Source: Prevotella pectinovora (lineage in GTDB: Bacteria; Bacteroidota; Bacteroidia; Bacteroidales; Bacteroidaceae). From it: DNA of 64,000 nt. The stretch is from assembly GCF_000834015.1 (NCBI RefSeq), contig NZ_JXQI01000003.1, positions 1 to 64,000 on the forward strand, read 5' to 3'. Positions 35,258 through 44,325 of the stretch are shown in pieces (position 1 is the first letter of the stretch; each line of letters begins with the position of its first letter). Under the pieces are notes generated by a model, which was not told the DNA's origin, did no database searches, and saw only the letters and a list, made by a program, of their open reading frames with translations. A program made the position numbers and the translations under genes.

Positions 35258-36678
35258 TGTATCTTATTTTGGTTTATGAAGTCATTCAATCTATTAACTC
35301 TCTCTCTGTATTTGCTCTCATATTCAGTGCCTTCCACCAACTTAATCTGTTTCGACAGTTCCTGGCAGGCGGATTTCAGTTCCTTTGCCACGTTGCCCAT
35401 CTTGGTCTGCACTTCAGTAGCCTTTGCCTGCAGGTCGCTGTCGCTGCCTATCATGTCAGCCAGTTGCTTGTATGAAGTATATGCCTCCATGAGCTTCTTT
35501 TCGTAGTCGTCTTTAGACCGGTCCTGACCTTTCAGCGCCAGCATGTCGGCAGCCGTTATCTTGTCGTCGATAGCTTTGGTCTTCTGCTCTGCTTTCTGCT
35601 TCTGAACCATGGCAACCTGCTGCTGCTCCACCTCCTGCTGCTTCTGGTTGGTGTGGATGGCGAATGCACCACCGATGATGAGCAATGCAGCCACGGCAGC
35701 GGCGATGATGACCATTGTCTTCTTTGAAGCTCCGCCGCCAGCCACTTCGCCGGATTCCAGGGCGACACGCATCTGGGCGCAGGTCTGGAAGCGCTGCGAC
35801 TGGTTTTTCTGACATGCCGTCTCAATGATTTTCTTCAGTGTCTTGTCCTTTATCTTGCCCAGCGGCAGTTTCTCCTTCAGCTGCTTGTGCAGTATTTCGT
35901 GGCGCGCTCCCTCGAAAGGTGTGTGTCCCACGATACACTGATACAGAAGTATGCCGACGGCATAAATGTCAGTTGTCTGATTCTGGTGGCTGATGTCGCC
36001 GAGAGCCAGCTCAGGAGCGGCATATTCCGGTTTCCCCATGAACTTGCCGGCAACGGTGAGCTGCTTGTCGCTTGTCGTCAGCGTATTCATCTGCTTGGCG
36101 ATACCGAAGTCGATGAGCTTGATATGTCCGTCGGTTGTCACCATGATGTTCGAAGGGTCGATGTCGCGGTGTATATATCCGGCATCATGCAGCGCCATGA
36201 GTCCCGACAACACGTTCATGACCACTACTTTGGCAAAGCGCTCCGGGTCCTTCTTGTAGTCGGTGAGCAGTTTCACGGCGAACGGCACGTCCTGTCCGTT
36301 TCTGTCCTGTGTCTTGCCGTTCAGGATATCCGACAGCGACACTCCGGTGAGCAGTTCGCTGACCACATGATAGTGTGTCACCACCTCGCCCACGTTGTTG
36401 CGGTCGCTAATCTCTATGAATCCGAGCATCTCCACGAGGTTGTCGTTGCGCAGCTGTATCTCAGCCTCACGCCTTGCTCTCTCGTAGGCATTTGCCGGCA
36501 GGTCGTCGAACATGAATTTGATGGCTACTGGGCGTGACACTCCCGTACGCTCGTCGACGCAGACTCCCTTGAATACTTTTCCCATTCCGCCTTCACCGAT
36601 AGGCGGTTCTTCAGAATTAAACTGATAACAAATGTGGTTTCGCTTTTCAGCTTCACCTTGAAGTTTTATTATTGCCAT
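35254..36678 (-). CDS. Membrane Ser/Thr kinase with HRDID catalytic loop
   Basis: A 474-aa eukaryotic-like kinase. Its Gly-rich loop is GEGGMG (28-33), the VAIK lysine is Lys54, the catalytic loop is HRDIDPSN (170-177), the metal-binding motif is DFG (190-192), and an APE motif is present. The usual lysine of HRDxK is Asp (174), which is rare. A transmembrane helix (about 321-342) follows, then a coiled-coil domain on the far side. The start at 36678 (MAIIKLQGE) is preferred over 36738. Downstream is the BACON gene with ATGA overlap; upstream is the second PP2C gene. Confidence 0.88.
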   Translation of the reverse strand: MAIIKLQGEAEKRNHICYQFNSEEPPIGEGGMGKVFKGVCVDERTGVSRPVAIKFMFDDLPANAYERARREAEIQLRNDNLVEMLGFIEISDRNNVGEVVTHYHVVSELLTGVSLSDILNGKTQDRNGQDVPFAVKLLTDYKKDPERFAKVVVMNVLSGLMALHDAGYIHRDIDPSNIMVTTDGHIKLIDFGIAKQMNTLTTSDKQLTVAGKFMGKPEYAAPELALGDISHQNQTTDIYAVGILLYQCIVGHTPFEGARHEILHKQLKEKLPLGKIKDKTLKKIIETACQKNQSQRFQTCAQMRVALESGEVAGGGASKKTMVIIAAAVAALLIIGGAFAIHTNQKQQEVEQQQVAMVQKQKAEQKTKAIDDKITAADMLALKGQDRSKDDYEKKLMEAYTSYKQLADMIGSDSDLQAKATEVQTKMGNVAKELKSACQELSKQIKLVEGTEYESKYRERVNRLNDFINQNKIQ

Positions 36679-36764
36679 AATCCTATGTTTTGTTTCTTTA
36701 TTAATGTTCTGTTGATTATCTGTTCCTGTCGTCGGCAAGGCGTTGCGTTAACCTGCCGCCGCTT

Positions 36765-38330
36765 TTATTTCGTGTTATTCTTTATCTTCTCCAATTTCTC
36801 CTTTATCTTTTTTATTATGCCCTGGGCTTTAGGGCTCGATCCGTATGACTTGCTGCCCTTCGACACTTCAGCCATCGCGGTCTTGTTCTTCTTGGCATAG
36901 GCGAGAACGCCGTTAACCTCCGGTTCCCGTTGTTTGCCGCATAGAGCCTTTATGTTCTGAATTGCCTTTATCACCTTGTCGGCATGAAGTCCCTTCTGCT
37001 CCTTGGTCTTTTTCTCATTGCCATTGTGATATCCCAACATGTTGTCGAGTGCCGTCAGGGCCTGGTTGACAGATGTCTTGAATTTGGCAGGGTCGCCATA
37101 GGCAACGGTCTTCTTTCCCTTTCCGGCATCCTTGTTATCCTTGCTGCCATTCTTGTCGGCAGCAGGATGCTTGCCGGAGTCGGCATTCTTGTCGACGTTA
37201 GCTTTTCTTTCTGTATCAGCCTTCTTGTCGGCATCTGCCTTCTTGTTGTCCGCTGTAGAGGCATTTCCCTTGTTGTCTCCGTCAGCGGCTTCGTCCTTCT
37301 TCTTTGTGGTGTCGTTGACATCCTTCAGGAGATTCTTGTCCGATAGGTTTTCCGTGATTTTGCCATCCGTCTGGGAAGGTGTAGCAGCCGGTCCGTTGCC
37401 GATGTGAAGAGCTTTTCCGGATTCCTGTGGCGTGTTGCCGATGCTTGCCGTGTCATTGCCGGCACTGCCGCTGTAGAGGCATATTCCGATGATGAAGGCC
37501 GCCAGGGCAGCAATGCCGCAGATTGCTGTCAGCATCATCTTATACCACTTGTCGTGGAGCTTGGAGTTGCAGTCCATCTCTATTATTGCGATGGTGTGGT
37601 TGTCGTGGTGTCCGCCCTTGGCGAATCCCAGTCTGTCCACTTCGCTCGATATGCTTCCCACCACATTTGCTGTCTGTCCCTTGGCGGCGAAGAATTTCAG
37701 CAGCTTCTTGTGCGGCATGCTTCCCCACACGCCATCAGTGCAGAGGATGAACCGGTCGCCCTTGCGATAGCCCATCTCTTCGATATCAGGGTTGTGGTCG
37801 GTCTTGCTTCCGAGACTTTTGGATATCACGTTGGATTGGGGAGAGACGCGAGCCTCCTCTTCCGTCATCACCTTCTTTCTCACCAGTTCTCCCACGAGCG
37901 AATGGTCTTGCGTGCGGAAGAGCATCAGTCTGCCGTGCATCCTGTAGCAGCGGCTGTCGCCGGCGTGGCATACTATAGCAGATTCACTGTTGATGAGTAT
38001 CGCCACCACTGTGGTTCCCATGCCGCGCAGTTCCTTGTTGGCTGCCATTGCGGCGTTGAGGGCATCGTTGGCTTTTGCCACGGCGATGCGCAGAGCCTGT
38101 TTGCGTGGCGTCAGCTGATTGCAGGAGTTCAGATGTCTGGCAATCTCCTGTTTGGCTATCGCAGAGGCGGTCTTGCCTCCCGGTCCGCCACCCATTCCGT
38201 CGCAGACCACGAAGAGGAAGCCAAGCGGCGTGTCTATGAATCCCAGGTCGTCTTGGTTTTCTTTTCGTCCGCCCTGCATGGAGTTGGCAGCTCCGTGTAG
38301 GGTGATTGTCTTGGAGAATATAGGGAACAT
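36765..38330 (-). CDS. PP2C phosphatase with membrane anchor and Lys/Asp-rich tail
   Basis: A 521-aa protein. An N-terminal PP2C (PPM) domain has GRKENQDDL (21-29), DGMGG (44-48), GDSR (about 123-126), DGV (about 197) and the late HHDNHT. A transmembrane helix follows (about 265-288), then a long low-complexity stretch rich in Asp, Lys and Ala (about 300-400) that is probably exposed, and a helical C-terminus. PP2C enzymes remove phosphate from Ser/Thr using two metal ions. It precedes the second kinase gene by about 86 nt and should counter it. Confidence 0.87.
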   Translation of the reverse strand: MFPIFSKTITLHGAANSMQGGRKENQDDLGFIDTPLGFLFVVCDGMGGGPGGKTASAIAKQEIARHLNSCNQLTPRKQALRIAVAKANDALNAAMAANKELRGMGTTVVAILINSESAIVCHAGDSRCYRMHGRLMLFRTQDHSLVGELVRKKVMTEEEARVSPQSNVISKSLGSKTDHNPDIEEMGYRKGDRFILCTDGVWGSMPHKKLLKFFAAKGQTANVVGSISSEVDRLGFAKGGHHDNHTIAIIEMDCNSKLHDKWYKMMLTAICGIAALAAFIIGICLYSGSAGNDTASIGNTPQESGKALHIGNGPAATPSQTDGKITENLSDKNLLKDVNDTTKKKDEAADGDNKGNASTADNKKADADKKADTERKANVDKNADSGKHPAADKNGSKDNKDAGKGKKTVAYGDPAKFKTSVNQALTALDNMLGYHNGNEKKTKEQKGLHADKVIKAIQNIKALCGKQREPEVNGVLAYAKKNKTAMAEVSKGSKSYGSSPKAQGIIKKIKEKLEKIKNNTK

Positions 38331-38573
38331 CGGTTCTTTGTTTTTAGCTTTTTTCTTCGTTACTTTAGTTGTCGGAGCATTGCCCCAAAGTGGTCATCAG
38401 ACCTTTTTACCTCAACGGTCATCAAACCGTTTAATGGAGAGTTCTTTTTAACCAGCATTAGCCGGATGCCGCCTTTGGGGCGACATACGGCTATAGGCAC
38501 TGGTTACTGTTCGCTTCTCACTCAGTATCCATTACGGACAATAGAGTCATTTATTGCCGCCGGGATATGTCTG

Positions 38574-39869
38574 TTATTCAGTTTTGATAGGTATGGCTCG
38601 GTTTGAAGCGGAATAGTATATGGCGAAGACAGCATTTGCAGGAACGCTGAATGTCACTTTCTTCGTGCCGTTCATGCTTGTTTCTTCTTTCTTGGGCTGG
38701 AATGTGGAGCGTGCGAGGTCTTTGTAGGTGAAGCTGTATACATCAACCTTCTTGACGGTTTTCTTTGTCAGCGTCACCACCTGGAACATTTCGGCTTTCA
38801 CGTCACCGTTGTATTCCACGTCGAATTTCGCCATGCCACTTTTAGACTTCAGTCTGACGACTTTTTCCGGTATCGAGTCGAGAATGAGGACATCGTCCTT
38901 CTCCGTGACCTTCACGAATTCAGCCTTTTCTCTGTTGACCATCACTTCGCCCGGCTTCAGGAGGATGTCGAACAGAGGATTGTAAGCCGTGTTCTTCTCC
39001 TTGCCGATAGACTCGATGTTGCTGGTCATGATCTTCTCTTCCACACCATTCGAGTTGCGCATCTTGATGTAGTTGGCGCTTGCCGGTCCTCCGTTATACT
39101 GCTCCACGATGATTCCGCGTCTCGTGCGGTTGTTGGTCAGTGTCACCACATCGCGCAGCGGACTCTGTTCGGAGATGTCCTGGTTGGGGTTGACGGCAGA
39201 AATCTTCAGTGTCTTGATGTCGCCGAAGGGCATTGTTTCCACCGTACCGTCGCTTTTGAACACGCTTACCGTCTCGAATGATTCACCGGCATATTCACCT
39301 TCTACCGTTCTGCCCGACTTCAGCATGTAAGTGCGCTTGAGTCCCGAGAGAGCATTCTTTGCGCTGCGCACACCCTCTATGCGGTCTATCTCGTCCCATC
39401 TCAGAATATAGCTGTCGGGAGCGAGCTGCAGGAATCTTACCTTCATGCCACGTTCCAGGATGCGCACGTTGTTGAATGTCTTGCCATCCTCAGCCAGACG
39501 CTCCTCGAAGTCGAGTTCGTCCGGTTCGCTGGCTATCGAGTCGTTGGCATCCACTCCGGCAGAGATGTTGCAGAGAGTGAAAGACTTGTCGTTGCCGTAG
39601 CCCATGAGCGCATCATTGTCTTTTGCCCATTTGCGCCATGCCTTGTCGAGCTGGCTTTCCTTTCGTGTCACTTCCTTCACCGTGATGTCAGAAGCGCTGA
39701 TGCAGATGATTGCCTCGTCGGTGCTCACCTCCATGTATCCGTCCTTTTCCTGATGGGCAATGAAGCCGCTGAGCACCGAACCGTTCTTGAGGTATATCTT
39801 CTGTGTGATGGCGGCAGATGCGATTGTGCATATCGCCGTCATCATTATCGACATTATTATCTTCTTCAT
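38574..39869 (-). CDS. Exported Sm-like/SH3-like repeat protein
   Basis: A 431-aa exported protein with a signal peptide (MKKIIMSIMMTAICTIASA; start at 39869 preferred over the ATG at 39878). Three or more similar beta units each pair a NGS/SGR/NNR turn with a charged strand: QKIYLKNGSVLSGFIAHQEK, TYMLKSGRTVEGEYAGESFE and VTLTNNRTRRGIIVEQYNG. They resemble Sm-fold or SH3-like barrels. It has no catalytic motif. It sits between the protease gene and the second PP2C gene. A substrate or sensor role outside the inner membrane is inferred. Confidence 0.65.
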   Translation of the reverse strand: MKKIIMSIMMTAICTIASAAITQKIYLKNGSVLSGFIAHQEKDGYMEVSTDEAIICISASDITVKEVTRKESQLDKAWRKWAKDNDALMGYGNDKSFTLCNISAGVDANDSIASEPDELDFEERLAEDGKTFNNVRILERGMKVRFLQLAPDSYILRWDEIDRIEGVRSAKNALSGLKRTYMLKSGRTVEGEYAGESFETVSVFKSDGTVETMPFGDIKTLKISAVNPNQDISEQSPLRDVVTLTNNRTRRGIIVEQYNGGPASANYIKMRNSNGVEEKIMTSNIESIGKEKNTAYNPLFDILLKPGEVMVNREKAEFVKVTEKDDVLILDSIPEKVVRLKSKSGMAKFDVEYNGDVKAEMFQVVTLTKKTVKKVDVYSFTYKDLARSTFQPKKEETSMNGTKKVTFSVPANAVFAIYYSASNRAIPIKTE

Positions 39870-39967
39870 GTTTGTCATCTTTATAGTTTCCTCCTTGTTT
39901 ACTCGTATCTTGTCTACTTGTCTACTGCCAGAGCCAGTATTATAACAGCCGAATTACCGTTAGGGGC

Positions 39968-41596
39968 CTATTTCACCACGTGAGGGTTCTCCACGAGCTC
40001 CTTCACGAATTTCGCCTTTATGCCATAGTTGAAGCCCTGGGATACCGATACTCCGGAGTTGAGCACTCCCACGAGCATTCCCTTCTTGTTGAAGATAGGA
40101 GATCCGCTGGCACCTCCGAAGGATGCGGCGTCGAATCCGAAGCTGAACTCTGTAGGCATCTGTGTGATGCTTCCGCCACGTGCCAGCACCTGTATGCCTT
40201 TTTCAGAGTCGGTCTTCTGAAGACTGATTCCGAATGGGAAACCGATGGTGTAGATGTGTGTGCCTACGGTGAGGTCGTTGTCGTTCACGTCCATAGAGTC
40301 CTTCAGGTTGATGAATGTGCTGCCGTGAGGCAGTTCACCCTTGTCAGACTGTATGAGAGCCACGTCCACATTCGTGTCGTCGCCGGCAGAGAGCACTCTG
40401 CATCGGATGAGGTTCTCCACTGAGAAATACTTGGCCTGTGGGATGATGCTGATGCCATCGTTCACGCCGGTTACCTTCACCATGGTGGTGTATGCCTGCA
40501 GACCGTCGGCAGACTTCATCTGTATGTTGTTCATGAACTCTTTGTTTGTAGCCATTGCCGAGAGCTGTGTCTTTATCTTCATTTCAAGTTCGCTTACCGA
40601 CGTGTCGAAGAGCCAAGGCTTCACTACATGCAGATTGGTGACGAGCTGTCCGTCCTGCGAGACAAAGAATCCCGTGGCGAAACTTGTGCGGTTGAGGATG
40701 TACTCCTGTATGGCGGATATGTCCTCAGCACCCACGAAGTAGTAGTTTGCAGTGACGAGCACTACGGCCTTGTTTGCCCACGACTTGTAGTTGATGCTGT
40801 TTATCTCTTCCTGTGAGATGGAAGTGGCTCTGCTGATGGGAACCCATTTTGTCGGTATTCCGGCCGACGCAGCAAGGTCGAGGTCGCCGCATGTCACCTC
40901 CAGGTGGTTGTTTCCGATTATCATGGCTATGGAAGTGTTGTAGCGTGCATACAGCTCTTCGTCGCTATACTCCTTGCCTCCGCCGAATCCGCCACCGATG
41001 AGTTTCATCAGTCCGAATCCTACTCCGACGAGGACTACCAGTCCTGCAACTGCTCCCACGATATATTTCCACGACTCGCTTGGCCATGGCAACTGTGTGG
41101 CGAGGTTCACCGGCACTCCGCCGCAGACCACGGCGCTCTTCTTCTTGATGCGGTATGGCGTGTCTTTCGGTATGCGCACACCGTCAACGGTCGTTCCGTT
41201 CTTGCTGTGGTCGAAGATATAGAACTTTCCGTCGCGTCCCTGTTTCACTGTGGCGTGATAGCGGCTCACCGTGGCTCCCGTCACCTGTATGTCGTTGTTG
41301 AAATGGCTTCCGATGCCGTAGATGCCCTTGTATGCCGAGTTGTCCTCAGGCATCGGCACCTGGTTCCACTGCAGGTCCACGTTGCCGAACGTTATCTTGT
41401 CGCCACGTGTCACCTTTGCCGGTGTGCCAGGCTTTATCTGCTGTCCCATTACGAAGGTGCCGTTGTGGCTGCCTCTGTCTTCTATCATCATGTCACCGCT
41501 GTCGAGCAGTGTCAGTTCAGCGTGTACCGAGCTTACCATCGGGCTCTGTATGACGATATCACAACTTGCGTCGCGTCCTATTTTCAATATTCTCAT
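39968..41596 (-). CDS. Double-FHA, membrane-anchored trypsin-like protease
   Basis: A 542-aa protein. FHA domain 1 (about 1-78) has IGRDASCD, SSVHAEL and SHNGTFVMG, all key phosphothreonine-binding positions. FHA domain 2 (about 90-165) has SRYHATV and KNGTTVDG, but its Arg is Ser (GIGSHFNND), so binding may be weak. A transmembrane helix (about 178-200) leads to a trypsin/DegP-like domain (about 300-540) with catalytic His323 (TNLHVV), Asp411 (DVALI) and Ser497 (GGASGSP). The FHA domains are cytoplasmic and the protease should be periplasmic, so phosphorylation inside could control proteolysis outside. It is central to the locus. Confidence 0.88.
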   Translation of the reverse strand: MRILKIGRDASCDIVIQSPMVSSVHAELTLLDSGDMMIEDRGSHNGTFVMGQQIKPGTPAKVTRGDKITFGNVDLQWNQVPMPEDNSAYKGIYGIGSHFNNDIQVTGATVSRYHATVKQGRDGKFYIFDHSKNGTTVDGVRIPKDTPYRIKKKSAVVCGGVPVNLATQLPWPSESWKYIVGAVAGLVVLVGVGFGLMKLIGGGFGGGKEYSDEELYARYNTSIAMIIGNNHLEVTCGDLDLAASAGIPTKWVPISRATSISQEEINSINYKSWANKAVVLVTANYYFVGAEDISAIQEYILNRTSFATGFFVSQDGQLVTNLHVVKPWLFDTSVSELEMKIKTQLSAMATNKEFMNNIQMKSADGLQAYTTMVKVTGVNDGISIIPQAKYFSVENLIRCRVLSAGDDTNVDVALIQSDKGELPHGSTFINLKDSMDVNDNDLTVGTHIYTIGFPFGISLQKTDSEKGIQVLARGGSITQMPTEFSFGFDAASFGGASGSPIFNKKGMLVGVLNSGVSVSQGFNYGIKAKFVKELVENPHVVK

Positions 41597-41657
41597 AGTG
41601 TAGCGTTCTTTTTATTGATTATATAATAATATGTATACTATTGACAGTTGGCTGGCA

Positions 41658-42302
41658 TCAGATTCTCAGTCCGGCAGACTTCTTGTCGTTGTCTTCATTC
41701 GGAGTGTCGTTCTTTTTCTGCTGCTTGTCCTTCTTTGCGGCGTCGGCAGCCTTTGAGTCGTTTTTCTTCTGCTGCTTGTCGTCTTTTGCCTGTTGCTTGT
41801 TGTCTTTCTTTGTCTGTTTCTTGTCAGCCTTCTGCTCGTCCTTCATGTTGTCGTCCTTGCTTTCGGCTTTCTCTTCCTTCTGCTTGTCCTCGTCTTTCTG
41901 GGTCTTCGTGGTGTCAGCCACGGCAGCCGGTTTCTCCTGCGTTCCGGCAGAGCTGCCGCCTCCCATTGCCGCCTTGATGCCGAATCCGGCTATGGCAATG
42001 ACTGCAAGCGCCACTACTGCTATGATGGCATACTTTATTGCCTCGCCGCTCTTTGGCACTCGGTTCCAGTCGAGGCGTGCCACGTGGGCGAACGATACGC
42101 TGTCTTTGCGTGTTACCGGCACCGGCACATTGGGCGCTATCCTGATGCCGTTGACATAGGTGCCGTTATGGCTTTGGTCAACAATCGTCATCTTTCCCAT
42201 CGACGTGACGTTGAGGATGGCGTGTCGGCGGCTTATGACATCGGTGCTGTCGTTGATAACGATGTCGCATCCTGTCTCTCTTCCAATAGAATATACTTTC
42301 AT
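41658..42302 (-). CDS. FHA-domain membrane protein with charged tail
   Basis: A 214-aa protein: one FHA domain (about 1-80) with IGRETGCD, SRRHAIL and SHNGTYVNG, a transmembrane helix (about 102-122), and a Lys/Asp/Glu/Gln-rich tail (about 130-205) that is probably disordered. The FHA Arg and Ser/His/Asn positions are intact, so it should bind phosphothreonine. It lies between the PP2C gene (8-nt gap) and the double-FHA protease gene. Confidence 0.85.
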   Translation of the reverse strand: MKVYSIGRETGCDIVINDSTDVISRRHAILNVTSMGKMTIVDQSHNGTYVNGIRIAPNVPVPVTRKDSVSFAHVARLDWNRVPKSGEAIKYAIIAVVALAVIAIAGFGIKAAMGGGSSAGTQEKPAAVADTTKTQKDEDKQKEEKAESKDDNMKDEQKADKKQTKKDNKQQAKDDKQQKKNDSKAADAAKKDKQQKKNDTPNEDNDKKSAGLRI

Positions 42303-42310
42303 AGTCAGAA

Positions 42311-43315
42311 TTATTTGTTTTTAGTTATTTTCTTGATGGAGTCGGTGAGGGTAGCCACTGCGGCCTGGCTTTTCTTCACGGAGTCTTTGTATAATGCAAT
42401 GCTGTCGGCGGTTGCCTTGGTTGCCGCATTGGCGGTGCGATATTGCATCACGTTTGTCATGATGCTTGCCGCGAGTCCCACGAGCATTACGGCGATGATT
42501 ATTCTTGCTGCTTTGGTCATCTTTGGAGTTAGTTTAGAGTACTTTCTTGTTTCTACGAGGGCAAGCGTAAGATTGTCGTGTCCGCCTCCGGCGTTGTGTC
42601 CCAGATTGTCCACGTGGGTGGCGATGTCGTCGGTCACGGTGGCGAGGCTTACGCTTCTTTTCGACACCAGCTTCAACAGTTCCTTCTCAGGCATCGTGCC
42701 GTGTATGCCGTCGGAGCAGAGCATGAAGCGGTCGCCCTTCTCATACGCCACCTCGGCAATTTCAACCTCCACCGTTTCGGCGGCGCCGAGAGCCCTCGTT
42801 ATGATGTTAGACTGTGCAGAGAGGCGTGCCTGCTCCTCTGTTATCACTTTCTGCTTCACCATCTCGAACACCATGGAGTGGTCGAATGTGCGGAACACCT
42901 TCCTTCCTCTCCTCAGCTGGTATATGCGGCTGTCGCCCACATGAGCCACGATTGCCGACTGCTTGCCGATTAGGAGCACCGTCGCCGTGGAGCCCATTCC
43001 CTTGAGTTGTGGCGTCTGCTTGCCGGCCTCTATAATGGCGTCGTTGGCTCTTCTCACGGCATCGGCAACCACTGTCTTCGGGTCGTCCTTCTCCGAGGCA
43101 TCCGTTATGGAGTCTACGATTTCCTTCACGGCAATCGTGGATGCAGTCTTTCCGCCCGGTCCGCCTCCCATGCCGTCGCAAACGGTGACGAGGTATCCCA
43201 GCCTCGTGTCGTTCCATCCGAACGAGTCCTGGTTTTCGCGTCTTCCTCCGATGCGGCTTTCGGCAAATGCGATGACGTCGGCAGAGCTGTCTGAATATAT
43301 CTTCTGCAGATCCAT
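42311..43315 (-). CDS. PP2C phosphatase with C-terminal membrane anchor
   Basis: A 334-aa protein. The PP2C domain has GRRENQDSF (24-32), DGMGG (47-51), GDSRIY and GGGHDNLTL, with the metal-binding aspartates in place. A transmembrane helix lies at about 270-290. The start is at 43315, because its ATG overlaps the kinase stop by 1 nt (TAATG); the longer frame to 43531 lies inside the kinase gene. It is encoded directly after a kinase, and this kinase-phosphatase pair is a self-limiting module. Confidence 0.9.
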   Translation of the reverse strand: MDLQKIYSDSSADVIAFAESRIGGRRENQDSFGWNDTRLGYLVTVCDGMGGGPGGKTASTIAVKEIVDSITDASEKDDPKTVVADAVRRANDAIIEAGKQTPQLKGMGSTATVLLIGKQSAIVAHVGDSRIYQLRRGRKVFRTFDHSMVFEMVKQKVITEEQARLSAQSNIITRALGAAETVEVEIAEVAYEKGDRFMLCSDGIHGTMPEKELLKLVSKRSVSLATVTDDIATHVDNLGHNAGGGHDNLTLALVETRKYSKLTPKMTKAARIIIAVMLVGLAASIMTNVMQYRTANAATKATADSIALYKDSVKKSQAAVATLTDSIKKITKNK

Positions 43316-44325
43316 TATTGTTGATTTATGATGAACGGTAAAACGATGACCATTGCCATAGCGCAGATGGCGAGGAAGACCATTATCGCGGCAAGAGCCT
43401 TGTTCCGCTTTGCCCATTCCATTGTCTTCTCCATCGTTGTAGGCTGGTAGGTGAGAGCCATCGTTATTGCTTGCTTGAATTCTTTCACTGTCTGGAACCT
43501 CTTCATCTGGTCCTTCTCTGTTGCTTTCCATATCACCCGCATGAGCTGCGGCGGTATCTTGTCGCTGGGCGGCAGCTTCTCGGATATCTGTGCCGCAAGC
43601 GTCTCCGTGTCGTTTCCCTTGTCCATGGGGTTGCTGCCGGTTATCAGCTCGTATAGCGTGATGCCCAGCTCATAGATGTCGCTGCGGCCGTTAATGCTCT
43701 CGGCACCCGAACTCTCGTCCCTCTTTATCTGTTCGGGCGATGAATATTGCGGTGTGCCGATAAATCCGTATTGCGAGAACTTGTTGCCGCCATTCACTCT
43801 TGATATTCCCAGGTCCATGAGACGCACGTTGTTGCCGTTTTCCACCATGATGTTCGACGGCTTTATGTCGCGGTGTACCACTCCCTTCTGGTGTATGTAT
43901 GCCAGGGCGTCCATCACCGGCATTATCAGCCGGCAGATTTTCTCGGCGCGGTTGTGAGTGTTGGGGAATGCCGCTACATATTTGTCAGCGTCGTCTCCCT
44001 GCACATATTTGCTTATAATCCAGATGGGTCCGCGGTCGGGGGCATATTCGCAGTATCCGAGCATCTCCACGAGGTTAGGGTGTCTGAAGGCGAGTGAAGC
44101 CTCCTGACGTGCCCTTTGCCTTATCATGGGGTTGTTGGCGAAATAGTCTTTCACTCTCTTTATCGCCACCTTCACTCCGTCGTCGCATCTGAAGCCAAGA
44201 TACACGTCGCCCATAGCGCCGCTGCCCAATGGCATCTCTGCCGGGTTATAGCAGTACCACACCCCTTCGGCAAAGAGGTATATGTATGCACCACGTTTTA
44301 ATACGGTCTTCTTAGGTTGCATCAC
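43315..44325 (-). CDS. Membrane Ser/Thr kinase
   Basis: A 336-aa eukaryotic-like kinase: Gly-rich loop GSGAMGDV (34-41), Lys56 in VAIK, catalytic loop HRDIKPSN (151-158) with Asp153, metal motif DLG (171-173; DFG in most kinases), and an SPEQ motif in place of APE. A C-terminal transmembrane helix (about 308-330) ends the protein, so it has no extracytoplasmic sensor domain. It overlaps the upstream FHA gene by 4 nt and the downstream PP2C gene by 1 nt. It is the likely writer for the FHA proteins of the locus. Confidence 0.9.
   Translation of the reverse strand: MMQPKKTVLKRGAYIYLFAEGVWYCYNPAEMPLGSGAMGDVYLGFRCDDGVKVAIKRVKDYFANNPMIRQRARQEASLAFRHPNLVEMLGYCEYAPDRGPIWIISKYVQGDDADKYVAAFPNTHNRAEKICRLIMPVMDALAYIHQKGVVHRDIKPSNIMVENGNNVRLMDLGISRVNGGNKFSQYGFIGTPQYSSPEQIKRDESSGAESINGRSDIYELGITLYELITGSNPMDKGNDTETLAAQISEKLPPSDKIPPQLMRVIWKATEKDQMKRFQTVKEFKQAITMALTYQPTTMEKTMEWAKRNKALAAIMVFLAICAMAMVIVLPFIINQQ

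Noticed and set aside
42311..43531. Longer PP2C frame starting at 43531
   Set aside because: The extra 72 residues lie inside the kinase gene and are not homologous; the ATG at 43315 overlaps the kinase stop by 1 nt, which fits translational coupling.
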